Below are positions 54,835-63,693 of a stretch of 64,000 nucleotides of DNA, piece after piece. Origin of the DNA: Campylobacter corcagiensis (lineage in GTDB: Bacteria > Campylobacterota > Campylobacteria > Campylobacterales > Campylobacteraceae). The DNA lies in contig NZ_CP053842.1 in the NCBI RefSeq assembly GCF_013201645.1, forward strand, positions 1,178,001 through 1,242,000. The letters are read 5' to 3'. The first letter of the stretch is position 1. Every line of letters begins with the position of its first letter. Under the pieces are notes generated by a model. It had not been told where the DNA came from and did no database searches. It saw nothing but the letters and a program-made list of their open reading frames with translations. Made by a program: the position numbers and the translations under genes.

Positions 54835-54845
54835 AAATTTTCCTT

Positions 54846-55715
54846 TTAATTTTTTGCTTTTTTAGATTTTATCATATATCTAGCTATAATATTTATACCT
54901 AGAACAACTACTGCTAACATTAACGCACCGGTCCAAGCTATTGCATTTTTCTCCTCGCTTGGTGCTTGAGTAAACTCATATATGGTATTTGTTAGTGAAG
55001 GCATACTATTTAATAAATCAAATGTTAAAAACTCATTATGAAACGATGTAAAAAGCAGCGGTGCTGTCTCACCAGCTACCCTAGCAATAGCTAAAATAAC
55101 GCCAGTTAAAAGACCATTTTTAGCAGCTCTAAAAACTATGCTAAATATAACTTTATATTTTGGAGCTCCTAACGCAAAAGCAGCTTCTCTAAGAGTTTGT
55201 GGAACAAGAGTTAACATATCATCAGTAGTTTTTAAAACAACTGGCACCATCATTATAGCCAAAGCAACAGCTCCTGCTATACCACTATATCCACCCATTG
55301 TCTTAACCATAACAGCATAAACAAAAGCACCAATTACAATTGATGGTGTAGACATCATAACATCACTCATATTTCTTACAAAATTTGATTTTTTATCATT
55401 TGGTCCGCCATACTCACTTAGATATGTTCCAGCCAAAAGCCCTAAAGGAATGCCTATAATCGATGCCACAGCAACTAATATAGTATGACCAACAAAAGCA
55501 TTTCTTAAACCATCAAAAACAGTATCATTTATGAAAATAGAAAAACTAAAGCCCTCTAAGCCTTTAACGACCAAAGTAAGCATTATCCAAAACAAAAACA
55601 GTAGTCCAAGAATAGCAAATGCTATAGAAAAATATCTTACTATTTTATCAGTTCTTACTCTTTTTGCAGCTGTTTTTGCTATTAAATCTTTATACTCTTC
55701 ATTCATCTTACTCAT
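54846..55715 (-). CDS. pstA: Phosphate ABC transporter permease PstA
   Basis: PstA is one of two permease subunits. The 289-residue protein has about six helices. [31 protein letters not shown] and the EAA-loop region [27 protein letters not shown] match PstA. It overlaps pstC by 4 bp. Confidence 0.95.
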   Translation of the reverse strand: MSKMNEEYKDLIAKTAAKRVRTDKIVRYFSIAFAILGLLFLFWIMLTLVVKGLEGFSFSIFINDTVFDGLRNAFVGHTILVAVASIIGIPLGLLAGTYLSEYGGPNDKKSNFVRNMSDVMMSTPSIVIGAFVYAVMVKTMGGYSGIAGAVALAIMMVPVVLKTTDDMLTLVPQTLREAAFALGAPKYKVIFSIVFRAAKNGLLTGVILAIARVAGETAPLLFTSFHNEFLTFDLLNSMPSLTNTIYEFTQAPSEEKNAIAWTGALMLAVVVLGINIIARYMIKSKKAKN

Positions 55716-56596
55716 TTAACTATCCTTTTTTCTTTTAACAAAAAGTGTTTCGCTGCTAAAATCGTAACAAAACTTAACACAAATAGTATAAGTGCTAAAT
55801 AAAACATCGCACTTTCGTATATAGGATTGCCCATAGCTTCACCAAATTGAAGTGCTAAGGTAACAGGTATACTAGTAGCTGGATCAACAATACTTTCTGG
55901 TATAACCATCGCTCCACCTAATAAAAATGCAACAGCCATTGTCTCTCCAAAAGCCCTACCAAGTGCAAGTATAATTGAACCCAAAATTCCAGCTTTTGCG
56001 TATGGAAAGATAACATTACTTATTACATTAAATTTTGTAGCACCTAAAGCATAAGCACTCTCTTTTAAAATAGCAGGAGTTGTCTCCATGCTATCTCTTG
56101 TAACAGAAGCGATAAATGGAAGTATCATAATTGCTAAAACAATACCACCTGTTAAAAGTCCAAGTCCAGTACCACCAAATACTTTTTGAACAAAAGGCAC
56201 AAAGTATAAAAATCCCCACATTCCATATACTATAGATGGAATGGCTGCTAAAAGCTCAATATTTACACTAAAAAAAGTTCTTACTTTATATGGGGCTATC
56301 TCTGTTAAAAATATAGCTATACCAATAGCCACAGGAGTTGCTAAAACCATAGCTATAAATGTTGAAACTATCGTTCCAAAAATAGCTGTGAAGCCGCCAA
56401 GCTTTCTACCATTAACATCCCAAGTAGGATCAACGATAAATTTAAGTCCAAATTCTTTTATAGCTGGAAGTGAATACCAAAAAAGTGCTAAAAAAATTGC
56501 AAAAAGTATTATAAGGATTAGTATAGAAGATATTCTTGCTAAATTTGAAAATATCAGCTCTTTAGTTTTGGCTTTTTTTTGATCTTGCTGTGTCAT
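55712..56596 (-). CDS. pstC: Phosphate ABC transporter permease PstC
   Basis: PstC is the other permease subunit, 294 residues with about six helices. Motifs are FGTIVSTFIAMVLATPVAIGIAIFLTEIAP, LAAIPSIVYGMWGF and the EAA loop LKESAYALGATKFNVISNVIFPYAKAGI. It lies 72 bp downstream of pstS, behind a rho-independent hairpin, so only part of the pstS transcripts should reach it. pstA overlaps its end. Confidence 0.95.
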   Translation of the reverse strand: MTQQDQKKAKTKELIFSNLARISSILILIILFAIFLALFWYSLPAIKEFGLKFIVDPTWDVNGRKLGGFTAIFGTIVSTFIAMVLATPVAIGIAIFLTEIAPYKVRTFFSVNIELLAAIPSIVYGMWGFLYFVPFVQKVFGGTGLGLLTGGIVLAIMILPFIASVTRDSMETTPAILKESAYALGATKFNVISNVIFPYAKAGILGSIILALGRAFGETMAVAFLLGGAMVIPESIVDPATSIPVTLALQFGEAMGNPIYESAMFYLALILFVLSFVTILAAKHFLLKEKRIVK

Positions 56597-56614
56597 AAGT
56601 CTACCTTTAAATTT

Positions 56615-56646
56615 AAAAATCCCTAAAGCTTTCTAGCCTTAGGGAT
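56615..56646 (-). terminator. Intraoperonic terminator/attenuator between pstS and pstC
   Basis: On the minus strand a 12-bp stem (ATCCCTAAGGCT paired with AGCTTTAGGGAT, one G·U) closes an AGAA tetraloop and is followed by TTTT. It begins 23 bases after the pstS stop. It would terminate or protect most pstS mRNA, giving more PstS than PstCAB. Confidence 0.8.
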
Positions 56647-56668
56647 AAGAACTATTTAATCAAACAGT

Positions 56669-57694
56669 TTATTTCTCTGGAGCAATGTCATATTTTGACC
56701 AGTACTCTTGAACCATTTTAACTGTATCTGCTGGAAGTGGAAGATAACCTAGTTTCTCAGCAGCAGCTTTTGCTTTTTCATTTGTAAATGCCCAGTTAAA
56801 GAATGATGTTACTTTTTTACCATCTTTTACATTATCACTTGGTAAAACTATAAATGTAGCTGCAACGATTGGGTATGAACCCTCTCCATCTGTATAAGCA
56901 AGAACATCATAGAAGTGCTCATCAATGCTGAAGTTAGAATTTAATGCTGCTTTATCAAAGCCCTCTTTTGTTGGAGCAACCCAATCACCTGCTTTACTCT
57001 TAAGTGTAGCAGCCTTTAGTTTTTCTTGTACTTTATATGCAAACTCTATATAACCAATTGAATTTGGAGTTTGTTTTATTGTTTTTGCAACTAGCGGATT
57101 ACCTTGTGCTGGAGTAACTTTTGCACCCCAATTTATTGATTTGTGTGCACCATACTCTTTAGCCCAGTCAGCATCAGCTCTTGCTATATAACTTGTAAAG
57201 TTAAATGTTGTACCACTTGACTCACTTCTTACAACTGGAACGATATCAGCTGCTGGAAGTTTTAAATCTGGGTTTAACTCCGCTAAATAAGGGTCATTCC
57301 ATTTTGTAATTTTACCACTGAAAATTCCAGCTACTGCTTTACCATCAAGCTTTAAAGCATGATCATCAACACCGTTAATATTATAAGCTAAAACAACACT
57401 TCCTGTTACAGCTGGGAACTGAAGTAGCTTTTTCTCTTTTAACTCATCTTTTTTAAGAGCTGAGTCTGTTCCACCAAAATTTCCATTTCTATCTGTGATA
57501 GCTGAAACACCTTTACCGCTTCCGCCACCACTATATGTAACTTGATTTTTTGTATCTTTATAGTATAGTGCTGCCCACTCTTTATATACTGGCATTGGGA
57601 ATGTTGCACCTTGACCTAGAATTTTATCTGCTGCTGACAGAGTACTAACTGCAACGCCTGCTGCAACTACTGTACATGCTAATTTTTTTAACAT
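56669..57694 (-). CDS. pstS: Phosphate-binding periplasmic protein PstS
   Basis: PstS is the periplasmic phosphate receptor of the Pst importer. The 341-residue precursor has a signal peptide to about residue 20 (LSAADKIL). The mature start ILGQGATFPMPVYKEW, VTYSGGGSGKGVSAI, VVRSESSGTTFNFTSYI (phosphate-binding loop) and PNSIGYIEFAYK are all family motifs. The promoter has a perfect GTTTC-N6-GTTTC box ten bases upstream of TACAAT. AAAGGAT precedes the ATG. It leads pstSCAB, the nucleotidyltransferase and pstS2. Confidence 0.97.
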   Translation of the reverse strand: MLKKLACTVVAAGVAVSTLSAADKILGQGATFPMPVYKEWAALYYKDTKNQVTYSGGGSGKGVSAITDRNGNFGGTDSALKKDELKEKKLLQFPAVTGSVVLAYNINGVDDHALKLDGKAVAGIFSGKITKWNDPYLAELNPDLKLPAADIVPVVRSESSGTTFNFTSYIARADADWAKEYGAHKSINWGAKVTPAQGNPLVAKTIKQTPNSIGYIEFAYKVQEKLKAATLKSKAGDWVAPTKEGFDKAALNSNFSIDEHFYDVLAYTDGEGSYPIVAATFIVLPSDNVKDGKKVTSFFNWAFTNEKAKAAAEKLGYLPLPADTVKMVQEYWSKYDIAPEK

Positions 57695-57722
57695 TGTAAT
57701 CCTTTCAAAATTAATTTAAGAA

Positions 57723-57754
57723 ATTGTAACAACCCAAAGAAACAAGTTGGAAAC
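57723..57754 (-). promoter_or_regulatory. Pho box and -10 of the pst operon
   Basis: GTTTCCAACTTGTTTC (57754-57739, minus) has two GTTTC half-sites in an 11-bp period. As I recall, this matches the published C. jejuni PhosR box. Ten bases later comes TACAAT (57728-57723). The box takes the place of a -35. The ATG at 57694 follows after a leader of about 22 bases. Confidence 0.8.
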
Positions 57755-57825
57755 ATTTTATAAAGCAAATTATCTAAAATATCGCCACTTATTTGCGTAA
57801 TTTTATCTTATTTTACTTTAAATCC

Positions 57826-57853
57826 AAATTATATATTTTAAATTATATATTTT
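57826..57853. repeat. Perfect 14-bp tandem repeat in the pstS/MFS gap
   Basis: AAATTATATATTTT occurs twice head to tail in a stretch that is otherwise A/T only. The rest of the 231-bp gap holds the pst promoter at one end and the MFS promoter at the other, and nothing else recognised. Confidence 0.6.
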
Positions 57854-57913
57854 CATAAAAGATTTAAATTTAAAAAACACTCATACCCAGCAATAAAAGC
57901 TTATAAATTTAGT

Positions 57914-57919
57914 TATAAT
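57914..57919 (+). promoter_or_regulatory. Promoter of the MFS gene, probably leaderless
   Basis: A perfect TATAAT ends seven bases before the A of the ATG at 57926. Transcription would start at the ATG itself. No ribosome-binding site is present. Confidence 0.5.
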
Positions 57920-57925
57920 GCTGCT

Positions 57926-59188
57926 ATGAATAAAAAATTACACAATCCATTTGAGTCCTTGAAATTTATAAATTTTAGGATCTATTTTATTGGCATGAAT
58001 TTATCACTAATTGGTTCTTGGATGCAAGCAATTGCTGTTCCTTGGCTAACTCTTAATATAACAAATAATCCATTTTTGGTTAGCCTAGTGGCTGCTTTTC
58101 AGTTTCTACCACCACTATTTTTAAGCGTATTTGCTGGAGCGTTAGTTGATAAATTTGAGATAAAAAAGATACTTATTTTAACTCAAACTTTAATGATGAT
58201 AGTTGCTCTTATGTTTTCTTTGATGATGTTTTTTAATATTGAAAATTTCTATCTCATACTTTTTTTATCATTTTTAAATGGTGTTTCTAGCTCGCTTGAT
58301 GCACCTGCTAGACAATCTTTTGTATATGAATTAGTAGAAAAAGATGAACTCATCTCAAACGCTGTAGCGCTAAATTCTATGAGTTTTAATGTCGCTAGAG
58401 TTATTGGGCCAGCAATAGCTGGAGTTGTGATAGCTAAATTTGGTCTTATTTGGTGTTTTTTAGGAAACGCTATATCATTTTTTGCCATAATTATAAGCTT
58501 ATTTTTTATTAGTATTAAAAAAGATAGAGTAAAACCAAAAATAGATCAAAAATTTCTATATTCAGTTATTAATGGGTTAAAATATGTAAAAAATAGCCCC
58601 GTACTTCGCTTTTGTCTTTTAATCCTTCTTTGTTCATGTCTTTTCTTGCCTCACTATAGCATTACAGTTTCAGCATATGCCAAATATGGACTAATGGGAA
58701 ATGAAAAAACCTTTGGATATTTAATGAGTTTTCTTGGAGTTGGAGCTTTTCTTGGAGCTTTGTTTATAGCAAGTTATGGAAAAGTAAGTATAAAAACCTT
58801 AGTATTTATACCATTTATTGCATCTTTAGGACTATCACTAGTTGGAATAAGTGGAAATTTCTATCTTTCAGGAGTTTTTTTAGCCCTTACTGGAGCATCA
58901 TTTGTAATAACAAATGCTAGTATAAACTCAATCCTTCAGCTAAACACAAAAAGCGAGTATAGGGGGCGAGTGATGAGCATATATGCTCTTTGTTTTTCAG
59001 GTTCAGTTCCTTTTGGAGCGCTATTTAGTGGCTGGGCAGTAAGTGCGTTTACCCCCAAAATTGGGTTTATAATATGTGCAATTTCCGCTGTTGTATCTAC
59101 AGCTATAGTTATACTATTTTTTAGGTGTAAAGATGAAAATTGTAATAAAATTTCAAACAACTTAAAAACAAAAGATAAAAACATATAA
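57926..59188 (+). CDS. MFS transporter of the EntS/MFS_3 type
   Basis: A 420-residue major facilitator protein with about 11-12 helices. The opening FESLKFINFRIYFIGMNLSLIGSWMQAIAVPWL and the middle segment DAPARQSFVYELVEKDELISNAVALNSMSFNVARVIGPAIAGVVI are typical of the MFS_3 branch that includes the enterobactin exporter EntS. The substrate here is unknown. The start is fixed by the family N-terminus, although no Shine-Dalgarno is seen. It is divergent from pstS and directly upstream of the two-component genes. Confidence 0.85.
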   Translation: MNKKLHNPFESLKFINFRIYFIGMNLSLIGSWMQAIAVPWLTLNITNNPFLVSLVAAFQFLPPLFLSVFAGALVDKFEIKKILILTQTLMMIVALMFSLMMFFNIENFYLILFLSFLNGVSSSLDAPARQSFVYELVEKDELISNAVALNSMSFNVARVIGPAIAGVVIAKFGLIWCFLGNAISFFAIIISLFFISIKKDRVKPKIDQKFLYSVINGLKYVKNSPVLRFCLLILLCSCLFLPHYSITVSAYAKYGLMGNEKTFGYLMSFLGVGAFLGALFIASYGKVSIKTLVFIPFIASLGLSLVGISGNFYLSGVFLALTGASFVITNASINSILQLNTKSEYRGRVMSIYALCFSGSVPFGALFSGWAVSAFTPKIGFIICAISAVVSTAIVILFFRCKDENCNKISNNLKTKDKNI

Positions 59189-59221
59189 GCTCTATCGATT
59201 TTTGTTATAAGCTTTTTATGC

Positions 59222-59227
59222 TATAAT
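59222..59227 (+). promoter_or_regulatory. -10 of the two-component operon
   Basis: TATAAT in TGCTATAATTAGC, 28 bases before the GTG at 59255, which is preceded by AAAAAGGA. No GTTTC box is seen, so autoregulation is not evident. Confidence 0.5.
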
Positions 59228-59254
59228 TAGCCTAAATTTTAAAAAGGAACGCTC

Positions 59255-59920
59255 GTGAAAGGTTTTGTTGTAATCATTGATGACGAAGAGGATATTGTCG
59301 ATCTTTTAGAGTACAACTTAAAGCGAGATGGTTTTGAAGTTTTGGGGTTTTTAAGTACCTCTAAAATCAAGCAACTTCTAAATGAAGAAAGCGTTGATCT
59401 TTTGATAGTTGATAGAAATTTACCAGGAACTGAAGGTAGTGAATTTATAAAAAAATTAAGAGAAAAAGGATACAACACTCCAGTTATTTTTCTATCTGCT
59501 AAAACTACAAAAGATGAGCAATTGCAGGGTTTTGAGGCTGGTGGGGATGACTATATAACAAAACCATTTGATATAGACAATCTCATAGCAAGGGTAAATG
59601 CCATCATAAAACGAACCAAAAAAGAGGCTAAAATTTATAAATTCCGAGATATCGTGATAAATAAAGACTCAGCCAAAGTTAAGGTCGGCGGTAAACATAT
59701 AGAACTAACTAAGCTAGAAACAGATCTACTTTTGGAATTTATAAAAAATAAAAATATTTTACTCTCAAGAGATTATCTGCTTGAAAGAGTTTGGGGGGAC
59801 GAAAACTCAAACCCAAAAACTGTAAATATCGCTATAAAGCGTCTTAGAGAAAAGATTGACCCACTTAAGAGTAAAGAGTACATAAAGTCAATTAGAGGAG
59901 AAGGATATATACTTTGCTAA
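59255..59920 (+). CDS. OmpR/PhoB-family response regulator, PhosR-like
   Basis: A 221-residue regulator with a receiver domain (acidic IIDDEED pocket, phospho-acceptor D53 in LLIVDRNLPG, K in TKPFD) and a C-terminal winged helix (LTKLETDLLLEFIKNKNILLSRDYLLERVWGDENSNPKTVNIAIKRLREKIDP). Sited next to the pst genes, whose promoter bears the PhosR-type box, it is most likely the phosphate regulator. That link is inference. It starts at GTG with AAAAAGGA in front and overlaps the kinase gene by 7 bp. Confidence 0.9.
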   Translation: MKGFVVIIDDEEDIVDLLEYNLKRDGFEVLGFLSTSKIKQLLNEESVDLLIVDRNLPGTEGSEFIKKLREKGYNTPVIFLSAKTTKDEQLQGFEAGGDDYITKPFDIDNLIARVNAIIKRTKKEAKIYKFRDIVINKDSAKVKVGGKHIELTKLETDLLLEFIKNKNILLSRDYLLERVWGDENSNPKTVNIAIKRLREKIDPLKSKEYIKSIRGEGYILC

Positions 59921-61269
59921 AAATACATCAGCTATTTTTAATATTTTTCTTTGTAACTACAACCACTCTTTTTGGTTCACTATCGTTCTACCTATATCAG
60001 CATGAAAAAAATAGTGCCTTTAAAAGAGCTGATAAAAACCTAGATACAATTATAGAATTAGCCTACATTAGCATGAAAGCTGATGGTATGTCAGATGGTA
60101 GAATTTCTGATTTAGCTACAAAAACAAACTCTCACATTGGAATTTTAGATAACAAACTTGGTAAATTTGCCATAAGCGATAAAAGCATCATATCTATGGA
60201 TATATTTTTAGGACTTCAAGATTTTAGTCAAAATATGCAAAAAGATGTTATAGATGGAAATTTAGTAGTTTATAAAGCCATTCAAAAAGATCTTGATGGT
60301 AAAATTTATACTATTATCACAGCCATAAACATAGATAGCATTTATCTTACTTTAACTCCGATGTTTATTAGGCTTTTAGCTATTTTTCTTGCTGGGCTAG
60401 TTTTTACATACATGATAGCTAAAATTTTTAGCAAACTTATGGATAAAGAACTAAGTGAAATTCAGCATTTCTTAGAAAATGTCGCAAGAAAAAATTACAA
60501 CATTACCATAAAAAGATCATTAATTAACGAATTTGATATGATATGCCTTCAGCTAAACGATATGAAAAACAGTATGGAGAGTTTGGATGATAAACTAAAT
60601 AAACGCTCAGCTAAAATTCGCCTTAAAAACACTCAACTTGAAGGAATTCTAAGTTCAATATCTCATGAATTTAAAAACCCTATATCTATCATAACCGCCT
60701 CAGCTCAAACTCTTAAAAATGATGAAAATATGGATGAAACAAGTAAGGATAAATTTATCACTAAAATAGTCAAAAACTCAGAAAAACTTGTAAATTTAAT
60801 AGATAAACTAAAAATTGCATTTATTGATAACTTCTCTTTAAAAACTGAAGATGTAAATTTAAAAGCACTGAGTTTAGAGATTTCAAAAGAGCTAATGGAT
60901 AAATTTAAAGGTAGAAATATCTTAGTAAAAGGGGGTAATGTAATAATCAAAGCTGATGCTGACATGATAAGGCAAGTTATACAAAATTTATGTGAAAATG
61001 CCTTAAAATACTCAGATGATAGCGTTGAAATTATAATCACGAACTCAGATTTAGTTGTAAAAGATAGTGGTGTTGGCGTTAATCAAAAAGATATAAAGCT
61101 AATTACTAAAAAATTCTATAGAGCTGATGAAAATAGCTGGAACAACTCCTTTGGGCTTGGACTTTATATAGTTAAAAATATCTTAAAACTTCATGGTTTT
61201 GAGATGATTATAGATAGCCAGTTAGGCGTTGGTTCGACATTTGGCTTTAGATTTAGGAGCGATGTTTGA
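59914..61269 (+). CDS. Membrane sensor histidine kinase, PhosS-like
   Basis: The 451-residue kinase has two membrane helices (about 6-27 and 151-172) flanking a periplasmic domain of about 120 residues. A HAMP-like segment and the phosphorylated H251 in SSISHEFKNP follow. The ATP-binding domain has an N box (IQNLCENALKYSD), G1 (VVKDSGVG), F and G2 (SFGLGLYIVKNI) and GVGSTFGFRF. It pairs with the upstream regulator (7-bp overlap). In Campylobacter such a pair senses phosphate limitation. Confidence 0.9.
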   Translation: MLKIHQLFLIFFFVTTTTLFGSLSFYLYQHEKNSAFKRADKNLDTIIELAYISMKADGMSDGRISDLATKTNSHIGILDNKLGKFAISDKSIISMDIFLGLQDFSQNMQKDVIDGNLVVYKAIQKDLDGKIYTIITAINIDSIYLTLTPMFIRLLAIFLAGLVFTYMIAKIFSKLMDKELSEIQHFLENVARKNYNITIKRSLINEFDMICLQLNDMKNSMESLDDKLNKRSAKIRLKNTQLEGILSSISHEFKNPISIITASAQTLKNDENMDETSKDKFITKIVKNSEKLVNLIDKLKIAFIDNFSLKTEDVNLKALSLEISKELMDKFKGRNILVKGGNVIIKADADMIRQVIQNLCENALKYSDDSVEIIITNSDLVVKDSGVGVNQKDIKLITKKFYRADENSWNNSFGLGLYIVKNILKLHGFEMIIDSQLGVGSTFGFRFRSDV

Positions 61270-62354
61270 GAGAAAATCCTAAATTCTTAAAAGAACAAAT
61301 CATTACTTATCTTGGAAATAAACGCTCACTTCTTGATTTCGTAGGAAAAGGCTTTGAGATAGCAAAAAGTGAGCTTAAAAAAGATAAAGTTAGCTTTTGT
61401 GATCTTTTTAGTGGCTCCGGGATCGTCTCAAGATATGCTAAAGCTCACTCAAATTTTATATTAGCAAATGATTTAGAGTTATACTCAAAAGTGATAAATA
61501 AGTGCTATTTAAGTAATGATAGTGAAATTTTAATGGCTAAAATAGATGAAATTTGGGATAAAATTTCAGATACAACCAATCTAAAAAGTGGCTTTATAAG
61601 AGAATTTTACGCTCCAAAAAATGAAAAAAATATAACCAAATTTGATAGAGCCTTTTATACTATAAAAAATGCTAAAATTATCGACACTATAAGGCAAAAT
61701 ATAGATGAATTTTGCCCAGCAAATTTAAAGCCTTATTTCTTAGCACCGCTACTTTATGAAGCTAGTGTTCATGCAAATACAAGTGGGGTTTTTAAAGGCT
61801 TTTATAAAAACGAAAATGGGGTTGGCGAGTATGGCGGAAAAGGCAAAAATGCTCTTAAACGCATAATGGGTGAAATTTCACTTCAAAAGCCAGTCTTTAG
61901 TAAATTTAACTCTAAATTTGAAGTATCTCAAGCCGATGCAAATGATCTTGCAAGTAGCGTTGATACTGATATTTGCTATATAGATCCACCTTATAATCAA
62001 CATCCATATGGCTCAAACTACTTTATGCTAAATTTAATAGCAAAATATAAACGCCCAACTAAAATTTCTAAAATTTCAGGCATAGAACAGGGCTGGAATA
62101 GAAGCGTTTTTAATCAAAAAAAACACGCTAAAGATGCTTTAATAGACATTATAGATAAGTTAAATTCTAAATTTATTCTTATTTCATACAACTGCGAAGG
62201 GTTTATTAAAAAAGATGAATTTTTAAATGACTTAGAAAAATTTGGCAAGGTTAAAGTTTTAGAGCAAAAATATAACGCATTTCGCGCTAGCAGAAACCTT
62301 CACTCTCGCCCTACTCATGTTAAAGAGCAACTTTATATAATCAAAAAGGCATAG
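61266..62354 (+). CDS. DNA N6-adenine methyltransferase
   Basis: A 362-residue D12-class/alpha-type adenine methyltransferase. YLGNKRSLLDF near the N-terminus is the family start. The SAM motif CDLFSGSGIVSRY lies at 45-57 and the catalytic DPPY in CYIDPPYNQHPYG at 240-243. No endonuclease gene is adjacent, so it looks like an orphan methylase. An orphan DPPY-type adenine methylase of C. jejuni (CtsM), which marks self DNA for natural transformation, is a possible relative. I cannot verify orthology. TTG 61266 overlaps the kinase stop by 4 bp. Confidence 0.88.
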   Translation: MRENPKFLKEQIITYLGNKRSLLDFVGKGFEIAKSELKKDKVSFCDLFSGSGIVSRYAKAHSNFILANDLELYSKVINKCYLSNDSEILMAKIDEIWDKISDTTNLKSGFIREFYAPKNEKNITKFDRAFYTIKNAKIIDTIRQNIDEFCPANLKPYFLAPLLYEASVHANTSGVFKGFYKNENGVGEYGGKGKNALKRIMGEISLQKPVFSKFNSKFEVSQADANDLASSVDTDICYIDPPYNQHPYGSNYFMLNLIAKYKRPTKISKISGIEQGWNRSVFNQKKHAKDALIDIIDKLNSKFILISYNCEGFIKKDEFLNDLEKFGKVKVLEQKYNAFRASRNLHSRPTHVKEQLYIIKKA

Positions 62355-62356
62355 AT

Positions 62357-63682
62357 ATGGAAAAGGAAATTTCACTCAAAAATCTATTTTTCCCGATATA
62401 TATTAATATGCTTCTATCGCTATCAACTGTGATGGCAAACACTTTTATGATGAGCATGATAGATCCACGTTTAGTTGGTGCTATGGGCGCTGGAAATCAA
62501 GTAATGGTGCTTTTTCAAACGGTATTTAATCTCCTAGCTGTAGGATGTTCTATCGTCGTAGCTCAAGCAATAGGTGCTAAAAACCGCCGCCTTAGCATAA
62601 AAGCTGTTCATGTTAGTATATCTTTTAACTTTGTTGTTGGATTTATTAGTGGAATTTTTGTCTTTTTTGGGGCTTTTTTTATGCTTCATATGCTTCAAGT
62701 TCCAGATGGAGTTTTTGATGAGAGTTATCACTACTTAAGAGTTATAAGTATCGCTCTTATATTTGACGCTCTTGCTATTGTTTTAATAGCCGTAATTAGA
62801 GCTTATGGATACGCAACTTATACAATGATAGCAGCTATTTGTATATCTGTTTTGACAATATTAGGAAATTATATCGCACTTTTTGAGCCATTTGGAATTC
62901 CTTACTACGGGCTTGAAGGAGTTGGATACTCAACTATTTTTGGTAGATTTATAGGTGTGATTATACTTTTTGTTTTACTCATAAAGGTTGTTAAATTTAA
63001 AATTTACATGAGATTTTTCTTTAAAATACCACTTTATGTCCTAAGCAAAATCATAAAAATAGGTCTTCCAGCAGCTGGCGAAGAAGCTGTTTGGACTATT
63101 CAGTACCTTACAGCTTTTGCCTTTGTAGCAAGTATGGGCGAAAGTTCACTTGCAACACAAACCATATATTTTCAAATTTCAGCTTTTATATTTTTCGCAA
63201 GTGCAGCCATAGGACTTGCTAATGAAATAATCGTTGCTAGACTGATTGGCTCTGGCGAAAACGAAAAAGCATATCATACGACATTTAGAAATTTATTTAT
63301 AGGTTTAGTAACTACGGCACTATTTTTAGTAGTGATATTTAGTCTAAAACACAATATTATGAGGGCTTTAAATTTAACTCCTGATATTGTTAAACTTATG
63401 CTTCCACTATTTACCCTTTCTATATTTCTAGAGCTTTCAAGAACTCTAAATGTAATCATGGTAAATGCAATCCGCGCTACAGGGGATGCTAAATTTCCAT
63501 TTTATATGGGTGTGATATTTATGCTTGGGGTTAGTTTGCCTGTTGGTTGGTACTTAGGAATTCACCTTGAGTGGGGAATTTTAGGAGTCTGGATAGGATT
63601 TGTAGCTGATGAGTTTTTAAGAGGATTAGCACATCTTTTAAGGTGGAAAAGTAAAAAATGGCAAGGCAAGCAGTTAGTATAA
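62357..63682 (+). CDS. MATE family efflux transporter
   Basis: A 441-residue MATE (multidrug and toxin extrusion) antiporter with 12 helices. ISLKNLFFPIYINMLLSLSTVMANTFMMSMIDPRLVGAMGAGNQV, GCSIVVAQAIGAKNRR and GLPAAGEEAVWTIQYL (second-half repeat) show the family. It begins two bases after the methylase stop, so it is cotranscribed. The substrate is unknown. Confidence 0.92.
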   Translation: MEKEISLKNLFFPIYINMLLSLSTVMANTFMMSMIDPRLVGAMGAGNQVMVLFQTVFNLLAVGCSIVVAQAIGAKNRRLSIKAVHVSISFNFVVGFISGIFVFFGAFFMLHMLQVPDGVFDESYHYLRVISIALIFDALAIVLIAVIRAYGYATYTMIAAICISVLTILGNYIALFEPFGIPYYGLEGVGYSTIFGRFIGVIILFVLLIKVVKFKIYMRFFFKIPLYVLSKIIKIGLPAAGEEAVWTIQYLTAFAFVASMGESSLATQTIYFQISAFIFFASAAIGLANEIIVARLIGSGENEKAYHTTFRNLFIGLVTTALFLVVIFSLKHNIMRALNLTPDIVKLMLPLFTLSIFLELSRTLNVIMVNAIRATGDAKFPFYMGVIFMLGVSLPVGWYLGIHLEWGILGVWIGFVADEFLRGLAHLLRWKSKKWQGKQLV

Positions 63683-63693
63683 AGGAGTGAAAT

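Noticed and set aside
57755-57913. Small RNA in the pstS/MFS gap
   Set aside because: No promoter-hairpin pair was found in the stretch. It is mostly A/T with a tandem repeat.
59791-59796. G6 run in the response-regulator gene and a C6 run in hldE (about 39332-39337)
   Set aside because: Campylobacter phase-variable tracts are usually eight or more G/C. Six is short and both genes are intact, so no phase variation is claimed.
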